The notes beneath the pieces are model-generated. The model worked only from the letters and a program-made list of their open reading frames with translations. It had not been told where the DNA came from and did not search any database. From contig NZ_CP168151.1 of assembly GCF_026913205.2 (NCBI RefSeq), positions 1,240,001 through 1,304,000 on the forward strand: a stretch of DNA of 64,000 nucleotides, written 5' to 3'. The position numbers and the translations under genes are program-made. Source of the stretch: Lentilactobacillus sp. SPB1-3. GTDB lineage: Bacteria > Bacillota > Bacilli > Lactobacillales > Lactobacillaceae. Below are positions 1 to 10,677 of the stretch, piece by piece (the stretch's first letter is position 1; every line of letters starts with the position of its first letter).

Positions 1-39
1 TTGTTTCCAAAAAATCAACGTATTATCTTAAAACAAACC

Positions 40-1362
40 TTAAATTTGCTCATGATATTTTAGCAAATAGGCTCTAACTTCTGAAATAAAGTACAACGAA
101 CCAGTTACTAACAATAGGTCATCAGAATTCATTTTTTCCTCAGCTTTCATAATCGCTGACTTGAAATCTGGTTGATAAGTAACAGCGACTTTTTTATTAG
201 CTTCTTGTTTTTCAACCAGATTTGCGTCGAATAATTTCCGATTCATTGGTGTTTGGAATGTGGTTAAAGTAATTTCAGCATTCTTAACCTGCGCCATCTC
301 ACTAACTATTTCTTGGGCCTGCTTATCAGCTAACACAGCAATTATCATATAAATCTTGCCTTTAGAGTAACTATTATTCAACAATGTTGTGAGCTGCTTT
401 GCTGCAGGGACATTATGAGCACCATCAATAACTATCGTAGGGTTAGTTGATATGCGTTCAAATCTACCTGCCCACTGCGCATTAGCAACTCCTTTAAGCA
501 CACTGCTGATTGCCGCTTTCTTCTTCAACAATTTGCAATATACAAAATACAATGAAATCGCAATCGCTGCGTTCTGAGCTTGATAATCACCTAACAGTTG
601 TGACGTCAACTGTATGTCAGCGTCGAATCCAGAATATTCAAATGACTGTTGCCAGTTGTCTACTTTAGGAGTAGAAACATCAAATTCTTTTCCCAAAGTA
701 AATAGTTGACTGTCATGGTTGGCAGCTGTTTTAGCAATGACTTTCAAAGGATCACTTTCCAACTTGCCAATGACCACGGGTACATTAGGTTTAATTATTC
801 CTGCCTTTTGAGCTGCAATCTCGCTCAAGGTATTACCTAAAATTTGCATATGATCGTACCCAATTGATGTAATTGCTGATGCAAGTGGTGTAACCACATT
901 AGTAGAATCATACAGACCACCTAATCCAACTTCTACAAGGACAATATCAGCATGCCCTTCAGCAAAATAAGAAAACATCATTGCGGTGATGATTTCAAAC
1001 TCGGTTGGGCCACCCTCAGGCAATGTGTCGTCTAATTGATCAACCACAGGTTTAACTAGGTTGGCTAACCTAAGAATTTCATCATCAGCAATTGGTTGGC
1101 CATCAACGCTAATGCGTTCATTGAACTTAATCAAAAACGGTGAAGTATAAGTTCCAACGGAATAGCCATCCGCTTGCAGAATGTTTCGCAAATAAGTTAG
1201 CGTTGAGCCCTTACCATTAGTTCCTGCAATGTGAATTGCCTGAATTTTTTGATGTGGGTTGCCAAGTAATTCTAAAAACCGATTCATTCTATCAAGTGTT
1301 GGAATTTTTTTAAACTTGGTTCGGCCATGAATAAAAGCCAATGCCTCTTCATAAGTTTTCAA
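40..1362 (-). CDS. folC: Folylpolyglutamate synthase / dihydrofolate synthase
   Basis: ATP-dependent ligase that adds glutamate to (dihydro)folate, retaining the cofactor in the cytoplasm. The 440-residue length is normal for the family. The Mur-ligase P-loop GTNGKGS is at residues 47-53, and the central acid loop VEVGLGG is near residue 143. The reading frame opens at a TTG preceded by AAGGGGTAA, the best ribosome-binding site available. It lies downstream of valS on the same strand, as in many Firmicutes, but a strong hairpin terminator separates the two, so expression needs readthrough or a promoter buried in the terminator region. Family assignment is secure; bifunctionality is inferred from the family. 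Confidence 0.95.
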   Translation of the reverse strand: MKTYEEALAFIHGRTKFKKIPTLDRMNRFLELLGNPHQKIQAIHIAGTNGKGSTLTYLRNILQADGYSVGTYTSPFLIKFNERISVDGQPIADDEILRLANLVKPVVDQLDDTLPEGGPTEFEIITAMMFSYFAEGHADIVLVEVGLGGLYDSTNVVTPLASAITSIGYDHMQILGNTLSEIAAQKAGIIKPNVPVVIGKLESDPLKVIAKTAANHDSQLFTLGKEFDVSTPKVDNWQQSFEYSGFDADIQLTSQLLGDYQAQNAAIAISLYFVYCKLLKKKAAISSVLKGVANAQWAGRFERISTNPTIVIDGAHNVPAAKQLTTLLNNSYSKGKIYMIIAVLADKQAQEIVSEMAQVKNAEITLTTFQTPMNRKLFDANLVEKQEANKKVAVTYQPDFKSAIMKAEEKMNSDDLLLVTGSLYFISEVRAYLLKYHEQI

Positions 1363-1376
1363 ATAAATTACCCCTT

Positions 1377-1412
1377 AAAAAGAGCCGTAACAAAACCAAT
1401 TTGTTACGGCTC
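1377..1412 (-). terminator. Rho-independent terminator after valS
   Basis: An 11-bp stem (GAGCCGTAACA with its complement) is followed by five U on the minus strand. It ends the valS transcript, and its U tract runs directly into the folC ribosome-binding site. Confidence 0.85.
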
Positions 1413-1450
1413 CGTTATTAATAACTTTTAATAACGTACAACACAGTTTA

Positions 1451-4102
1451 TTATAGTTGGCTTTCGATTTGAGATAAACGTTGCTTAGCAGCAGACAACT
1501 TGTTTTGGTAATCAGCTTGCTTTTCACGTTCCTTTTCAACAACGTCCTCAGGAGCATTATCGACAAAACGAGCATTGCCTAATTTCTTTTCAACTCGTGT
1601 TACCTCGGCCTCAAAGTTTTTAACTTCTTTAGCAACTCGGTCTCGTTCTTCACCAAGGTCAACTAATTCTGCCAAAGGAACATAGATAGTAGCATCAGTG
1701 ATCACAGATGTCATTGCTAAATCAGGGGCTTGAATTTCATCAGCAATTTGCAATTCTTTATCGTGAGTGAAGCGATCAATGTAAGGTTTGTTTTCTTCGA
1801 AAATGGCCTTCAAAGTTGCACTCTTAGTTGAAATCAACAAATCAATTGGTGATGACATAGGTGCATTGGCCTCTGAACGAATATTTCTAACTGCCTTGAT
1901 CAAATCGATCAATGAATCCATGTCTGATTCAGCTTTAGGATCATTCAAGTTATCATCGACAACTGGATATGCCGCCTTAACGATGGTATCGCCTTCGTGT
2001 GGCATTGATTGCCAAATGTTTTCAGTCACGAATGGCATGATTGGGTGAAGTAACTTGAGTATCTTATCAAGCACGTAAGCTAATACGTTTTGAGTGTTTC
2101 GCTTAGAATCTCCATCCTCACTAGCCAAAGCTTCCTTACTCATTTCGATATACCAGTCACAGAAATCGTTCCAGATAAAGTCATATAGAGCACGACCAGC
2201 TTCACCAAAGTTAAACTTATCAAACTCACGAGTAACGTGACCAATGGTTTCGTTCAATCGACTTAAAATCCACTTGTCAGATAGTTCCCATTCTGACTTA
2301 TCAGGCAATTCAGGCTTGGTAATGCCATCTAAATTCATAATTACGAATCGACTAGCATTCCAAATTTTATTAATGAAATTCCATGCAGAATCCATCTTGT
2401 CATAACTAAATCTTAAATCTTGACCAGGAGTTGTCCCAGTTGATAGGAACCAACGAAGTGCATCGGCACCATACTTGTCGATAACATCCATTGGATCGAT
2501 TCCGTTACCTAATGACTTAGACATCTTTCGACCTTGTTCATCACGAATCAAACCATGCAAAAGAACATTTTTGAATGGTCGTTTCTTGGTGAATTCAAGA
2601 CTTTGGAAAATCATTCTTGATACCCAGAAGAAGATGATGTCATATCCAGTAACCAATGTATCAGTCGGGAAGTAACGTTCGAAATCTTCTGTATCATCAG
2701 GCCAACCCATAGTTGAAAATGGCCATAAAGCAGATGAGAACCAAGTATCTAAAACATCAGAATCTTGTTCCCAATTTTCGATATCTTTAGGTGCTTCTTC
2801 ACCAACGTATGTCTCACCTGTTTGTTTGTTGTACCAAGCTGGGATTTGGTGACCCCACCATAGTTGTCGAGAAATAACCCAATCATGAACGTTTTCCATC
2901 CATTGAGTGAAGGTATCCTCAAATCTTTCTGGGAAGAAACTTACACGGTCATCAGTATCTTGATTCTTAATAGCTTGTTCAGCCAATGGTTTCATCTTAA
3001 CGAACCATTGAGTAGACAATCTGGCTTCAACTTGAACCCCAGTTCTCTCTGAGTGACCAACTGAATGGACGATTGGGTCAATGTTGATCATTAATCCTTC
3101 ATCCTCAAGGTCTTTAACCATAGCTTCTCTAGCTTCAAAACGATCCATACCAGCATACTTGCCGGCATTTTCATTCATTGTGGCATCATCGTTCATGGTG
3201 TTGATACGTTCCAAGTCATGACGGTTACCAACTTTAAAATCATTAGGATCATGGGCTGGAGTAATTTTAACCATCCCAGTACCAAATTCTGGATCTACGT
3301 ATTGATCCGCAATTATCGGTACCTCACGGTTGATCAATGGTACCAAGACCTTTTTACCAACTAAATCCTTATATCGTTCGTCACTTGGATTAACTGCAAC
3401 AGCAGTATCACCCATCATCGTTTCAGGACGAGTAGTGGCGATTTCAATATAGTCCTTGCCATCAAAAGTTGTTCCATCCGTGAATGGGTACTTTACGTGA
3501 TAAAAAGCACCTTTGTCATCTTGATGAATAACTTCGATATCTGACAAAGCCGTTCTGGCTTGGGGATCCCAGTTAATAATGTATTCCCCACGGTAAATCA
3601 AGCCTTTGTTATAAAGTTGAACGAACACCTTACGCACGGCCTTAGACAAACCATCGTCAAGAGTGAATCGTTCGCGAGAATAATCAAGAGAAAGTCCTAA
3701 TTTGCCCCATTGCTTTTTAATAGTAGCAGCAAAATCATCTTTCCATTCCCATACTTTTTCAACGAATTTTTCACGTCCCAAATCATACCGGGTAATGCCT
3801 TGATCACGAAGCTTAGCTTCAACCTTAGCTTGTGTTGCAATACCCGCATGATCCATTCCCGGAACCCAAAGTGTGTCAAAACCTTGCATCCGCTTTTGGC
3901 GAATTATCATATCTTGGAGAGTAGTATCCCAAGCATGCCCTAAATGAAGCTTTCCAGTAACATTAGGAGGAGGCAATACTATTGAATATGGTTTAGCCTT
4001 TTTATCTCCACTTGGTTTAAATACATCATCTTCGAGCCACTTATCGTAACGACCTTGTTCAACCTCTGTTGGGTTGTACTTTGTCGACATTTCCTTTGTC
4101 AT
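1451..4102 (-). CDS. valS: Valyl-tRNA synthetase
   Basis: Class I aminoacyl-tRNA synthetase charging tRNA-Val, with editing of threonine. Full length at 883 residues. The HIGH-type motif HLGH is at residues 53-56 in [16 protein letters not shown], the KMSKS motif is near residue 525, and the C-terminal ~75 residues form the charged coiled coil typical of ValRS. The start is ATG after AGAGGCG. The gene is preceded by a T-box leader, so it should be induced when uncharged tRNA-Val accumulates. The next gene downstream is folC, beyond a terminator. Confidence 0.98.
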   Translation of the reverse strand: MTKEMSTKYNPTEVEQGRYDKWLEDDVFKPSGDKKAKPYSIVLPPPNVTGKLHLGHAWDTTLQDMIIRQKRMQGFDTLWVPGMDHAGIATQAKVEAKLRDQGITRYDLGREKFVEKVWEWKDDFAATIKKQWGKLGLSLDYSRERFTLDDGLSKAVRKVFVQLYNKGLIYRGEYIINWDPQARTALSDIEVIHQDDKGAFYHVKYPFTDGTTFDGKDYIEIATTRPETMMGDTAVAVNPSDERYKDLVGKKVLVPLINREVPIIADQYVDPEFGTGMVKITPAHDPNDFKVGNRHDLERINTMNDDATMNENAGKYAGMDRFEAREAMVKDLEDEGLMINIDPIVHSVGHSERTGVQVEARLSTQWFVKMKPLAEQAIKNQDTDDRVSFFPERFEDTFTQWMENVHDWVISRQLWWGHQIPAWYNKQTGETYVGEEAPKDIENWEQDSDVLDTWFSSALWPFSTMGWPDDTEDFERYFPTDTLVTGYDIIFFWVSRMIFQSLEFTKKRPFKNVLLHGLIRDEQGRKMSKSLGNGIDPMDVIDKYGADALRWFLSTGTTPGQDLRFSYDKMDSAWNFINKIWNASRFVIMNLDGITKPELPDKSEWELSDKWILSRLNETIGHVTREFDKFNFGEAGRALYDFIWNDFCDWYIEMSKEALASEDGDSKRNTQNVLAYVLDKILKLLHPIMPFVTENIWQSMPHEGDTIVKAAYPVVDDNLNDPKAESDMDSLIDLIKAVRNIRSEANAPMSSPIDLLISTKSATLKAIFEENKPYIDRFTHDKELQIADEIQAPDLAMTSVITDATIYVPLAELVDLGEERDRVAKEVKNFEAEVTRVEKKLGNARFVDNAPEDVVEKEREKQADYQNKLSAAKQRLSQIESQL

Positions 4103-4123
4103 TTCATCGCCTCTTTCTCAAAA

Positions 4124-4345
4124 TAAAAAGCACCTCATCCTAAAAAAATTAGGACGAAGTGCTCGCGGTACCACCTAAATTGGGTTATTAAACCCCACTT
4201 AATATCGAATAACGGTCGAACTAACCGATCCACCCTCATTATCGAATGGATTGCTCACAAGCTACCTTCACACTATATTGACTAAACGTCTCCCACCAAT
4301 GACATTCTCTCTTGAAATCGTCTATAGGTTACTCTCTTGTTCATT
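4124..4345 (-). promoter_or_regulatory. T-box riboswitch leader of valS
   Basis: On the minus strand the T-box core AGGTGGTACCGCG (4164-4176) sits just before a hairpin (4129-4163) followed by a U run. This is the classic terminator/antiterminator arrangement. Upstream elements include AGAGAG and GGTGGGAGAC typical of stem I. A GAAG-GTA-GC context places a GTA (valine) triplet at 4263-4265 as the probable specifier. Binding of uncharged tRNA-Val would favour the antiterminator and valS expression. The specifier call is inferred from position; the T-box itself is clear. Confidence 0.92.
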
Positions 4346-4379
4346 GCAGATTATAAATTATATAATAAGCGACATTTGT

Positions 4380-4889
4380 CTACTCGTCAATCCGATTTGC
4401 AACTTTATTCAAAGCTGCAAGTGCTTTAGCATAATCTGGTTCATCATGTAATTCGTCAACGATTTGTCGATAAACAACGGTCCCAACCTTATCAACAATA
4501 AAAATTGTTCTAGCTAAAGCACCAAAGTTTGGCAAATAAACTCCCATGGCATAGCCAAGTGAAAGTTGTTCATCAGAAAGCATTCGAATATTTTCGACTC
4601 CTTCTGCAGCACACCAATCTTTTTGTTGTTCAACTGTATTATTAGAAACTACTACAAATTGAGCGTCAGTATAATGATCAGCTTCTTGATTAAACTTACG
4701 TGTCTCCATAGAACAAACCGCAGTATTAATATCAGGAATTGTTGAAATCAACGTTACTTTTCCTAATAGATCAGCAGTCTTAACTTTATTACCGTTTGCA
4801 TCTTCCAACTTAAACTTGGGTAATTTATCACCATTCACTGGTGGATTCCCATAAAGTTGTTCTTCTTTGCCGCTAACAGTTATTTGCAT
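4380..4889 (-). CDS. tpx: Thiol peroxidase (atypical 2-Cys peroxiredoxin)
   Basis: Thioredoxin-dependent reduction of hydrogen and organic peroxides in the cytoplasm. From the chosen start the peroxidatic cysteine is Cys59, in a DINTAVC loop followed by ETRKFN. The resolving cysteine is Cys93 in KDWCAAEG, the pair expected for Tpx. The frame can open eight codons earlier, but AAGGAGTG lies 8 nt before this ATG and inside the longer version, so the 169-residue form is preferred. It appears to be a single gene between thiI and the valS leader; its stop codon abuts the leader promoter region. Confidence 0.95.
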   Translation of the reverse strand: MQITVSGKEEQLYGNPPVNGDKLPKFKLEDANGNKVKTADLLGKVTLISTIPDINTAVCSMETRKFNQEADHYTDAQFVVVSNNTVEQQKDWCAAEGVENIRMLSDEQLSLGYAMGVYLPNFGALARTIFIVDKVGTVVYRQIVDELHDEPDYAKALAALNKVANRIDE

Positions 4890-4960
4890 ATTAAAACACT
4901 CCTTAGTAATCAAAGGTTATGTCTACTTTAAAATAGAAACTGCAAAACTACCAGTAAATC

Positions 4961-6178
4961 CTACAAAAGTTCAGCAAAAACATCTGCATTTACGTTCATA
5001 TAATCTTCATCAGGCTTAATATCAAAGATTTGCATGCCAGCCATAGAACGTTGCATTAATCCATCAACGTCAATGTACTGTTCAAATTTCCGTGACTTTT
5101 CCAAATCTGGACGAGTCTTAGGTGCAGGTGGTGTAAAGATAGTACAACAGTCTTCAAATGGTAATACTGACAAATCAAAGGTATTGATATCCTTAGAAAT
5201 TTCAATAATATCAGTTTTATCCATGGAAATTAATGGTCTGAGCACTGGCATTGAAGTGACGTCATTGATTGCCATCATACTTTCAAGAGTCTGTGAAGCC
5301 ACTTGACCCAAAGCTTCACCATTAAAGATTCCGGTACAGTGACGATTCTTGGTGATTTCAGCAGCCAATCTCATCATCATTCGACGTTGAATCGTCATTA
5401 AATAACCTTCAGGAACTTTTTCCTTGATGGTTTCTTGAATTTCAGTAAATGGCACAGCAATGAATTGAATACCACCAGAATATTTAGCTAACACTGAGGT
5501 CAATTGCTTAGCTTTAGCTAAAGCTTGCTCACTAGTGTATGGAGGACTATAAAAATGAATCATATCAATTTTAACGCCACGCTTCATTGCCATGTATGCA
5601 GCAACTGGAGAATCAATACCACCAGAAAGCATCATTGATGCACGACCACCGGTTCCAACTGGCAATCCACCAGCACCTTTGATTTTTTCAGATGATAAGT
5701 AAGCGCCGTTCATTCTTACTTCAACTCTGATTTCAATATCTGGATTCTTGACATCGACTTTAATTCCATCGACATTTTCAAGAATGTAATCACCCAACAT
5801 ATTGTTGATTTGATCCGTATGGTATTCAAAGCTTTTATCTTGTCGGCGAGTATTGATTTTAAATGTCTTGCCGGCAGAATATTGTTCTTTAACCATTTGC
5901 AAGGCAGTATCTTTGATTGCATCCATCGTTTTAGCGATTTTAATTGATGGATAAAAGTTTTCAATTCCAAAAACTTGCTTAAGGCTTTCGATAACAGGCT
6001 TGTCATCTTGACCATTCAAATCAACGTGAAGCCGGTCGCGTTGTGCCTTAACCTCAACTTCACCATAATTAGTCAAAACTGCGCGGACATTTTTGCCAAG
6101 TTGTTTGATAAAATCCTTACGATTCTTACCCTTGGTTGATAGTTCGCCATAACGAACCATGATTTCCGTATACTTCAT
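4961..6178 (-). CDS. thiI: tRNA 4-thiouridine synthetase ThiI
   Basis: Adenylates U8 of tRNA and transfers sulfur to give 4-thiouridine; in some bacteria it also serves thiazole synthesis. It has an N-terminal ferredoxin-like and THUMP region (about residues 1-165), then a PP-loop ATPase with SGGIDSP at 185-191. The C-terminal rhodanese domain of the E. coli enzyme is absent at 405 residues, as usual in Firmicutes. The start is ATG after TTAGGAGTT. It follows a cysteine desulfurase gene by 10 nt, the pairing known for thiI and its dedicated sulfur donor, and is almost certainly co-transcribed with it. Confidence 0.96.
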   Translation of the reverse strand: MKYTEIMVRYGELSTKGKNRKDFIKQLGKNVRAVLTNYGEVEVKAQRDRLHVDLNGQDDKPVIESLKQVFGIENFYPSIKIAKTMDAIKDTALQMVKEQYSAGKTFKINTRRQDKSFEYHTDQINNMLGDYILENVDGIKVDVKNPDIEIRVEVRMNGAYLSSEKIKGAGGLPVGTGGRASMMLSGGIDSPVAAYMAMKRGVKIDMIHFYSPPYTSEQALAKAKQLTSVLAKYSGGIQFIAVPFTEIQETIKEKVPEGYLMTIQRRMMMRLAAEITKNRHCTGIFNGEALGQVASQTLESMMAINDVTSMPVLRPLISMDKTDIIEISKDINTFDLSVLPFEDCCTIFTPPAPKTRPDLEKSRKFEQYIDVDGLMQRSMAGMQIFDIKPDEDYMNVNADVFAELL

Positions 6179-6188
6179 TAATTAACTC

Positions 6189-7334
6189 CTAACTTAACTT
6201 ATCAAACTCTGTGTAAAGTTCATCAAACACCTTGATGAATTCATCAGCTTCTGCAACTGTATTTTGATCGCCTAGTGAGATTCTCACTGCACTAGTTGAA
6301 ATACTTTCAGGAACATTCATCGCTGATAATGTACTTGATGCAAGATGTTTCTTAGAAGAACATGCACTAGTAGTTGAAATATAAATTCCATGTTCTTCAA
6401 AGGCGTGGACGATTGTTTCTCCACGAACGCCTTGAATTGCAAAACAGAGGATATGAGGTGCAAATTGATCACTATTTTTAGAAAAAATGATGACCTTATC
6501 AAAATTGGCGATATGAGCTGAAACTCTTTGCTTAATTGCCAATTCCGTTTGGTTGGCTGTCTTTTCTTTGTCCAAAAGCAATCTTAATGCTTTAGCCATT
6601 GATGCGATGGCTGGGACATTTTCAGTTCCAGAACGTTGATTCTTTTCTTGTCCACCACCATTCATCAATGGTGAAATTCTCCGGCCTCGTCTAGCATAAA
6701 TAAAACCAGTACCACGAGGAGCATGAAATTTGTGACCAGAAAATGTCACAAAGTCCACCCGATCGTTCATTACCATATCCTGAATTCCCTTACCGATTCC
6801 TTGAACAGCATCGATATGAAAATGTATCTTAGGATAGTCTTTTAAAACATCTGCTGCGGCCATTAATGGTTGAATCGTACCAATTTCATTGTTCACAGCC
6901 ATAATGGACACTAGAATGGTGTCAGGTCTAATAGCAGCCTTCAAATCATTAACGTTAATTCTGCCTTCATCGTCTACGGGTAAATAAGTGACTTCGTATC
7001 CCAATTGCTTTAACTGTTCCATAGAGTTATGGATAGCAGGATGTTCTACTGACGTAGTAATTAAATGTTTCCCGTATTCTCTTTTTTCAATAGCAGTTCC
7101 TTTAAGGACCCAGTTGTCCCCTTCAGTTCCACCACTCGTAAAGTAGATTTCATCTGCGTGCACTTTTAGCAAATCGGCAATTTGTTTTCGAGATTGTTCA
7201 AGTAACTGAAATGCTTGATCACCAAAATTATGCAAACTAGACGGATTACCCCAGACCTTTTTACTTACTTGATCGTAAGTATCCACTACCTCGGGTAACG
7301 CCTGGGTTGTTGCACTATTATCAAAATAAATCAT
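6189..7334 (-). CDS. Cysteine desulfurase (NifS/IscS family, ThiI partner)
   Basis: PLP enzyme that removes sulfur from cysteine as a persulfide and passes it on. The PLP lysine is Lys202 in FSGHKFH, and the catalytic cysteine is Cys325 in STTSACSSKK. The 381-residue length fits the family. The 10-nt gap to thiI suggests a donor dedicated to tRNA thiolation, like B. subtilis NifZ, rather than a general Fe-S desulfurase; no scaffold genes are nearby. The role is inferred from this linkage. Confidence 0.93.
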   Translation of the reverse strand: MIYFDNSATTQALPEVVDTYDQVSKKVWGNPSSLHNFGDQAFQLLEQSRKQIADLLKVHADEIYFTSGGTEGDNWVLKGTAIEKREYGKHLITTSVEHPAIHNSMEQLKQLGYEVTYLPVDDEGRINVNDLKAAIRPDTILVSIMAVNNEIGTIQPLMAAADVLKDYPKIHFHIDAVQGIGKGIQDMVMNDRVDFVTFSGHKFHAPRGTGFIYARRGRRISPLMNGGGQEKNQRSGTENVPAIASMAKALRLLLDKEKTANQTELAIKQRVSAHIANFDKVIIFSKNSDQFAPHILCFAIQGVRGETIVHAFEEHGIYISTTSACSSKKHLASSTLSAMNVPESISTSAVRISLGDQNTVAEADEFIKVFDELYTEFDKLS

Positions 7335-7410
7335 TTGAAACCTTCTTCTCTAAATTTATTGGTTCGACTCCAATAAGTTAGCTTAGATGATGATACAACA
7401 ATTTGACCAA

Positions 7411-7441
7411 AATAAAAAGCCAATTGTTCATTGGCTTTTTT
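7411..7441 (-). terminator. Terminator after ezrA
   Basis: A short stem (AGCCAAT/ATTGGCT, 7418-7436) is followed on the minus strand by five U. It lies directly beyond the ezrA stop codon. Confidence 0.8.
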
Positions 7442-7443
7442 TC

Positions 7444-9156
7444 TTAATCGTCTGTGCGATCATAGTATTCATTTGCTAATTTATCAAAGCTTCCGGGCTT
7501 TTCACTTTCAAGAGCTTGGCTGATCACTAATAAACTTTCATGATAATTATAGTTACGGTCGAATAACTCTTGAGCCTTACGACTGGCCTCAGCAATAACG
7601 TCATTACTAGCTACATAACGATTTGAAAATTGCAAAGCTTGCTCAGCAAGTCGAGCATCATCAACCAGTTGTTTAGTAGCTTCTTCTACTGAATCAACAT
7701 CCGATTCGATCATAACAACTTGCTTAGAGATATCATCTACATTTACTTTCGGTAAATTCAAAGAATCATCCAATTGCTTAATTTCTTTGATAACATTCGA
7801 AAAAATTCCAGTATATTCATCAGGTAATCCTGGTAAATTAAGATTATCAACTCTACGCTTTTTATTACGCATTTCCAAATCGAAGTCCCTTAAGGAATTT
7901 CTGGCATCAGATTCTCTTGCTGGAATGGTAATAATTGATTGATACAACTTCTTCTGTGATTCTTCGATTTGTGATAAATCTCTAACCATTTTTTCTTGTT
8001 GCTCAGCAATATCTGAATATATCGCACTGCCTTCAGTAATTGCTGCTTGTTGACGATCAAATTCCATTTGAATCGTATGAATTTGTTGGCCATATTGTCG
8101 ATTGATTTCAATTTCTTGATGATTTAAATCATAAGAAACTGACAATCGCTTTAACTTGGTATCCAAATCATCGTTTTGAGTGGTAACGTGATCCAGATAT
8201 TCACCCAACACCTTGTTCTCTCGAGTAACGATGTTCTTAGCTTTTAATTCACGTTCAAGGCGTTCATACAAATCATCGATATCACTGGCAATATCGTTGT
8301 TATTCTTTTGAACCAATCCAACATTTAATTTACGTAATTCCTCTATGTTATTGGTTTGTTTGGCCCTTAAAGCTTGAATCTTATCTAGAATATTATCACC
8401 TTTGAAATTATAACGTTGACTCTTCATCTCGTGATACCCTTCAGTAATTTCATCAAGTTGTTCAGTGAATTCAACATTCAATGTATTATACAATCCGGGT
8501 ATCTTATCAATGTCATCAGAAAGTTGGTTAGTTGAATTATTTAAATCAGATAATACTTCTTCTGCCCCATTTGGATCGCCCTTATCAGTCAAACTAATAA
8601 ATTCATCGTATGTGCTCTCAACATCTTCAAGCATCTTTTCTAACCCATCGATACTAGGGCCAAATTTTTCGTTATCTTCGAGAAGAACTCTTCTATATTC
8701 TTCATTCTTCTTTTTTAACTCGTCGATTGCTAGGTGATGTTGTTTGTTAAGATCATGTAACTGTGCCAATTCAGCTTGAATTTCTTTGATTTCACCATTG
8801 GCCTGTTCGATTAATTCATTGGCCTTTTTCCAATCATTTCTTGTTTTGATAAAGTTGATACCTTTACCGTCTTCCTTAACCAATTTGATTTGCTGATCAA
8901 TTTCTGATAACAAAAGATTGTTATACTTTTGGTATCTATTATAAAGCTCATCGTATTTCTTTTGCGATTCACCTGTCAGATTCATCTGTTGAGCTAATCG
9001 AAATTCGTCATCTAGAGGAATATCATCAAGCTTTCTTTTATTATCGTATACCTCAGTAGCCATTTTGATTGTTTTCCGTTGATAAAAAACAAACCCCAAG
9101 TAGCATCCCCCGGCAACTATAATGATTCCGATTAGAAGTGTTAGCATTAATTCCAT
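7444..9156 (-). CDS. ezrA: Septation ring formation regulator EzrA
   Basis: Membrane-anchored modulator of FtsZ assembly that keeps the Z ring at midcell. One N-terminal membrane segment (about residues 4-24) with a short outside end is followed by more than 500 residues of charged, heptad-rich coiled coil (spectrin-like repeats). The 570-residue length matches the family. The start is ATG after a GGAGG-type site. It is transcribed away from the fRMsr gene and followed by its own terminator, so it is probably monocistronic. Confidence 0.93.
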   Translation of the reverse strand: MELMLTLLIGIIIVAGGCYLGFVFYQRKTIKMATEVYDNKRKLDDIPLDDEFRLAQQMNLTGESQKKYDELYNRYQKYNNLLLSEIDQQIKLVKEDGKGINFIKTRNDWKKANELIEQANGEIKEIQAELAQLHDLNKQHHLAIDELKKKNEEYRRVLLEDNEKFGPSIDGLEKMLEDVESTYDEFISLTDKGDPNGAEEVLSDLNNSTNQLSDDIDKIPGLYNTLNVEFTEQLDEITEGYHEMKSQRYNFKGDNILDKIQALRAKQTNNIEELRKLNVGLVQKNNNDIASDIDDLYERLERELKAKNIVTRENKVLGEYLDHVTTQNDDLDTKLKRLSVSYDLNHQEIEINRQYGQQIHTIQMEFDRQQAAITEGSAIYSDIAEQQEKMVRDLSQIEESQKKLYQSIITIPARESDARNSLRDFDLEMRNKKRRVDNLNLPGLPDEYTGIFSNVIKEIKQLDDSLNLPKVNVDDISKQVVMIESDVDSVEEATKQLVDDARLAEQALQFSNRYVASNDVIAEASRKAQELFDRNYNYHESLLVISQALESEKPGSFDKLANEYYDRTDD

Positions 9157-9307
9157 CCTCCGACATTAAATATAAAAACTTATAGTAAAATTTTGAAAAA
9201 GCCTTTATTATGTATTAATAATTACCAAACCAAAAATTAGTCCTAAGTTGAATTATAGCATAGTCAATAATCATGAACAGAATATTTTTAAAAGTGAGGA
9301 CATATAA

Positions 9308-9766
9308 ATGTTAGAAGCAAGAAATTTAGTAAATCAACAATTAGATGCACTATTAACTGAAGAAACGGATGTTATCGCTAATATGGCAAACGCCGCAGCT
9401 TTATTACACCAAACTCTTGAAGATATTAATTGGGTCGGTTTTTATCGATACGTTAAAGAAAACGACGAACTAATTCTTGGACCTTTTCAAGGAAACGTCG
9501 CTTGCATGCATATTAAAAATGGAACTGGTGTCTGTGGCACCGCTCTAACTAATCGTGAAGTATTACGAGTTAGTGATGTCACTAAATTCGCTGGTCACAT
9601 TGCATGTGACGCAAATTCACGTTCAGAAATCGTCATCCCTCTATATAAAGGTGATCATATTTATGGAGTTATCGATATTGATTCACCGATCGTGGATCGT
9701 TTTTCTGAAGAAGATGAAAAGGACTTGACTGAGTTCGGTGAAGTATTCTTGCAACATGTTGACTAA
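9308..9766 (+). CDS. Free methionine-(R)-sulfoxide reductase (GAF domain)
   Basis: Reduces free Met-R-sulfoxide, an oxidative-damage repair function in the cytoplasm. The 152 residues form a single GAF domain. The three family cysteines are present: Cys66 in GNVACMHI, Cys76 in GTGVCG and Cys100 in GHIACD, the last two flanking the conserved segments of fRMsr rather than a cyclic-nucleotide GAF. The start is ATG after GTGAGGAC. It is divergent from ezrA and followed by the rpsD leader; no terminator is obvious between them. Confidence 0.92.
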   Translation: MLEARNLVNQQLDALLTEETDVIANMANAAALLHQTLEDINWVGFYRYVKENDELILGPFQGNVACMHIKNGTGVCGTALTNREVLRVSDVTKFAGHIACDANSRSEIVIPLYKGDHIYGVIDIDSPIVDRFSEEDEKDLTEFGEVFLQHVD

Positions 9767-9799
9767 TGTTGCGATATTTAATACAATGTAACTTGTGTA

Positions 9800-9955
9800 A
9801 AATAATGCAGCGGTAGACGGTAAGCTCGTCAACATGTCATTGCCTCAATGGTTCTATTAGTAACCCACTCGGCTGCTTGGGCGAAAGTTGCAAAATGACA
9901 TGCACGAATATTAAATCTACAAATGGGTTATTTTACTCCAAAAAAATATTGGAGG
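9800..9955 (+). promoter_or_regulatory. Structured 5' leader of rpsD (putative S4 autoregulatory leader)
   Basis: The region between the fRMsr gene and rpsD folds well. CATGTCATT (9833-9841) pairs perfectly with AATGACATG (9894-9902). Inside that loop TAACCCA (9861-9867) pairs with TGGGTTA (9924-9930) lying outside it, which gives a pseudoknot topology ending just before the ribosome-binding site. Firmicute rpsD is known to be repressed by its product S4 through a leader of this kind; here that control is inferred. Confidence 0.65.
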
Positions 9956-9963
9956 AACTTTTT

Positions 9964-10572
9964 ATGTCTAGATATACAGGTCCAAGTTGGAGAATTTCAC
10001 GTCGTCTAGGAATTTCTTTATCAGGTACTGGTAAGGAACTTGCTCGTCGCCCTTACGCACCAGGAGATCATGGTCAAGGTCGTCGTGGTAAACTTTCAGA
10101 ATATGGTTTACAACTACACGAAAAGCAAAAGCTACGTTTCATGTACGGCTTGAGCGAACGTCAATTCTCAAACCTATTCACTCGTGCAGGTAAGATTCGT
10201 GAAGGTAAGCATGGTGTTAACTTCATGGTATTACTTGAAAGACGTTTGGATAACATGGTTTACCGTCTTGGTTTAGCTACTACTCGTCGTCAAGCACGTC
10301 AATTAGTAAACCACGGTCACATCACTGTTGATGGTAAACGTGTTGATATTCCTTCATACGAAGTTTCTGAAGGCCAAGTTATTTCAGTTCGTGAGAAGTC
10401 AAAAGATCTTCAAATTATTAAGGATGCAGTTGAAGCTGTTGTGGGTCGTCCACAATATGTTCAATTCGATGCTGATAAGCTTGAAGGTTCATTAGTTCGT
10501 CTTCCACAACGTGAAGAACTTGATGCAGATATCGACGAATCACTTATCGTTGAATACTACAACAAACTATAA
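9964..10572 (+). CDS. rpsD: Small ribosomal subunit protein uS4
   Basis: Primary 16S rRNA-binding protein that nucleates 30S body assembly. 202 residues, starting [10 protein letters not shown] with TTGGAGGAA just upstream. The S4 RNA-binding domain (about residues 92-155, [11 protein letters not shown] onward) is intact. The frame is open for 29 more codons upstream, but that stretch is the structured leader. Monocistronic, with its own terminator. Confidence 0.98.
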   Translation: MSRYTGPSWRISRRLGISLSGTGKELARRPYAPGDHGQGRRGKLSEYGLQLHEKQKLRFMYGLSERQFSNLFTRAGKIREGKHGVNFMVLLERRLDNMVYRLGLATTRRQARQLVNHGHITVDGKRVDIPSYEVSEGQVISVREKSKDLQIIKDAVEAVVGRPQYVQFDADKLEGSLVRLPQREELDADIDESLIVEYYNKL

Positions 10573-10589
10573 TTTTCATTCGAATTTCG

Positions 10590-10620
10590 AAACCGTTTCG
10601 CATTTGCGAGACGGTTTTTC
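10590..10620 (+). terminator. Terminator after rpsD
   Basis: A 13-bp stem AAACCGTTTCGCA/TGCGAGACGGTTT (one G-U pair) is followed by TTTC. Confidence 0.88.
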
Positions 10621-10677
10621 TTTTCCCCTAACAAAATGTTATAATCACATGAGTTAATTTAAAATCGAGGACATAAA

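Noticed and set aside
9877-9963. N-terminal extension of uS4
   Set aside because: The extra 29 codons are the structured leader; a strong ribosome-binding site stands before the internal ATG that gives the family length.
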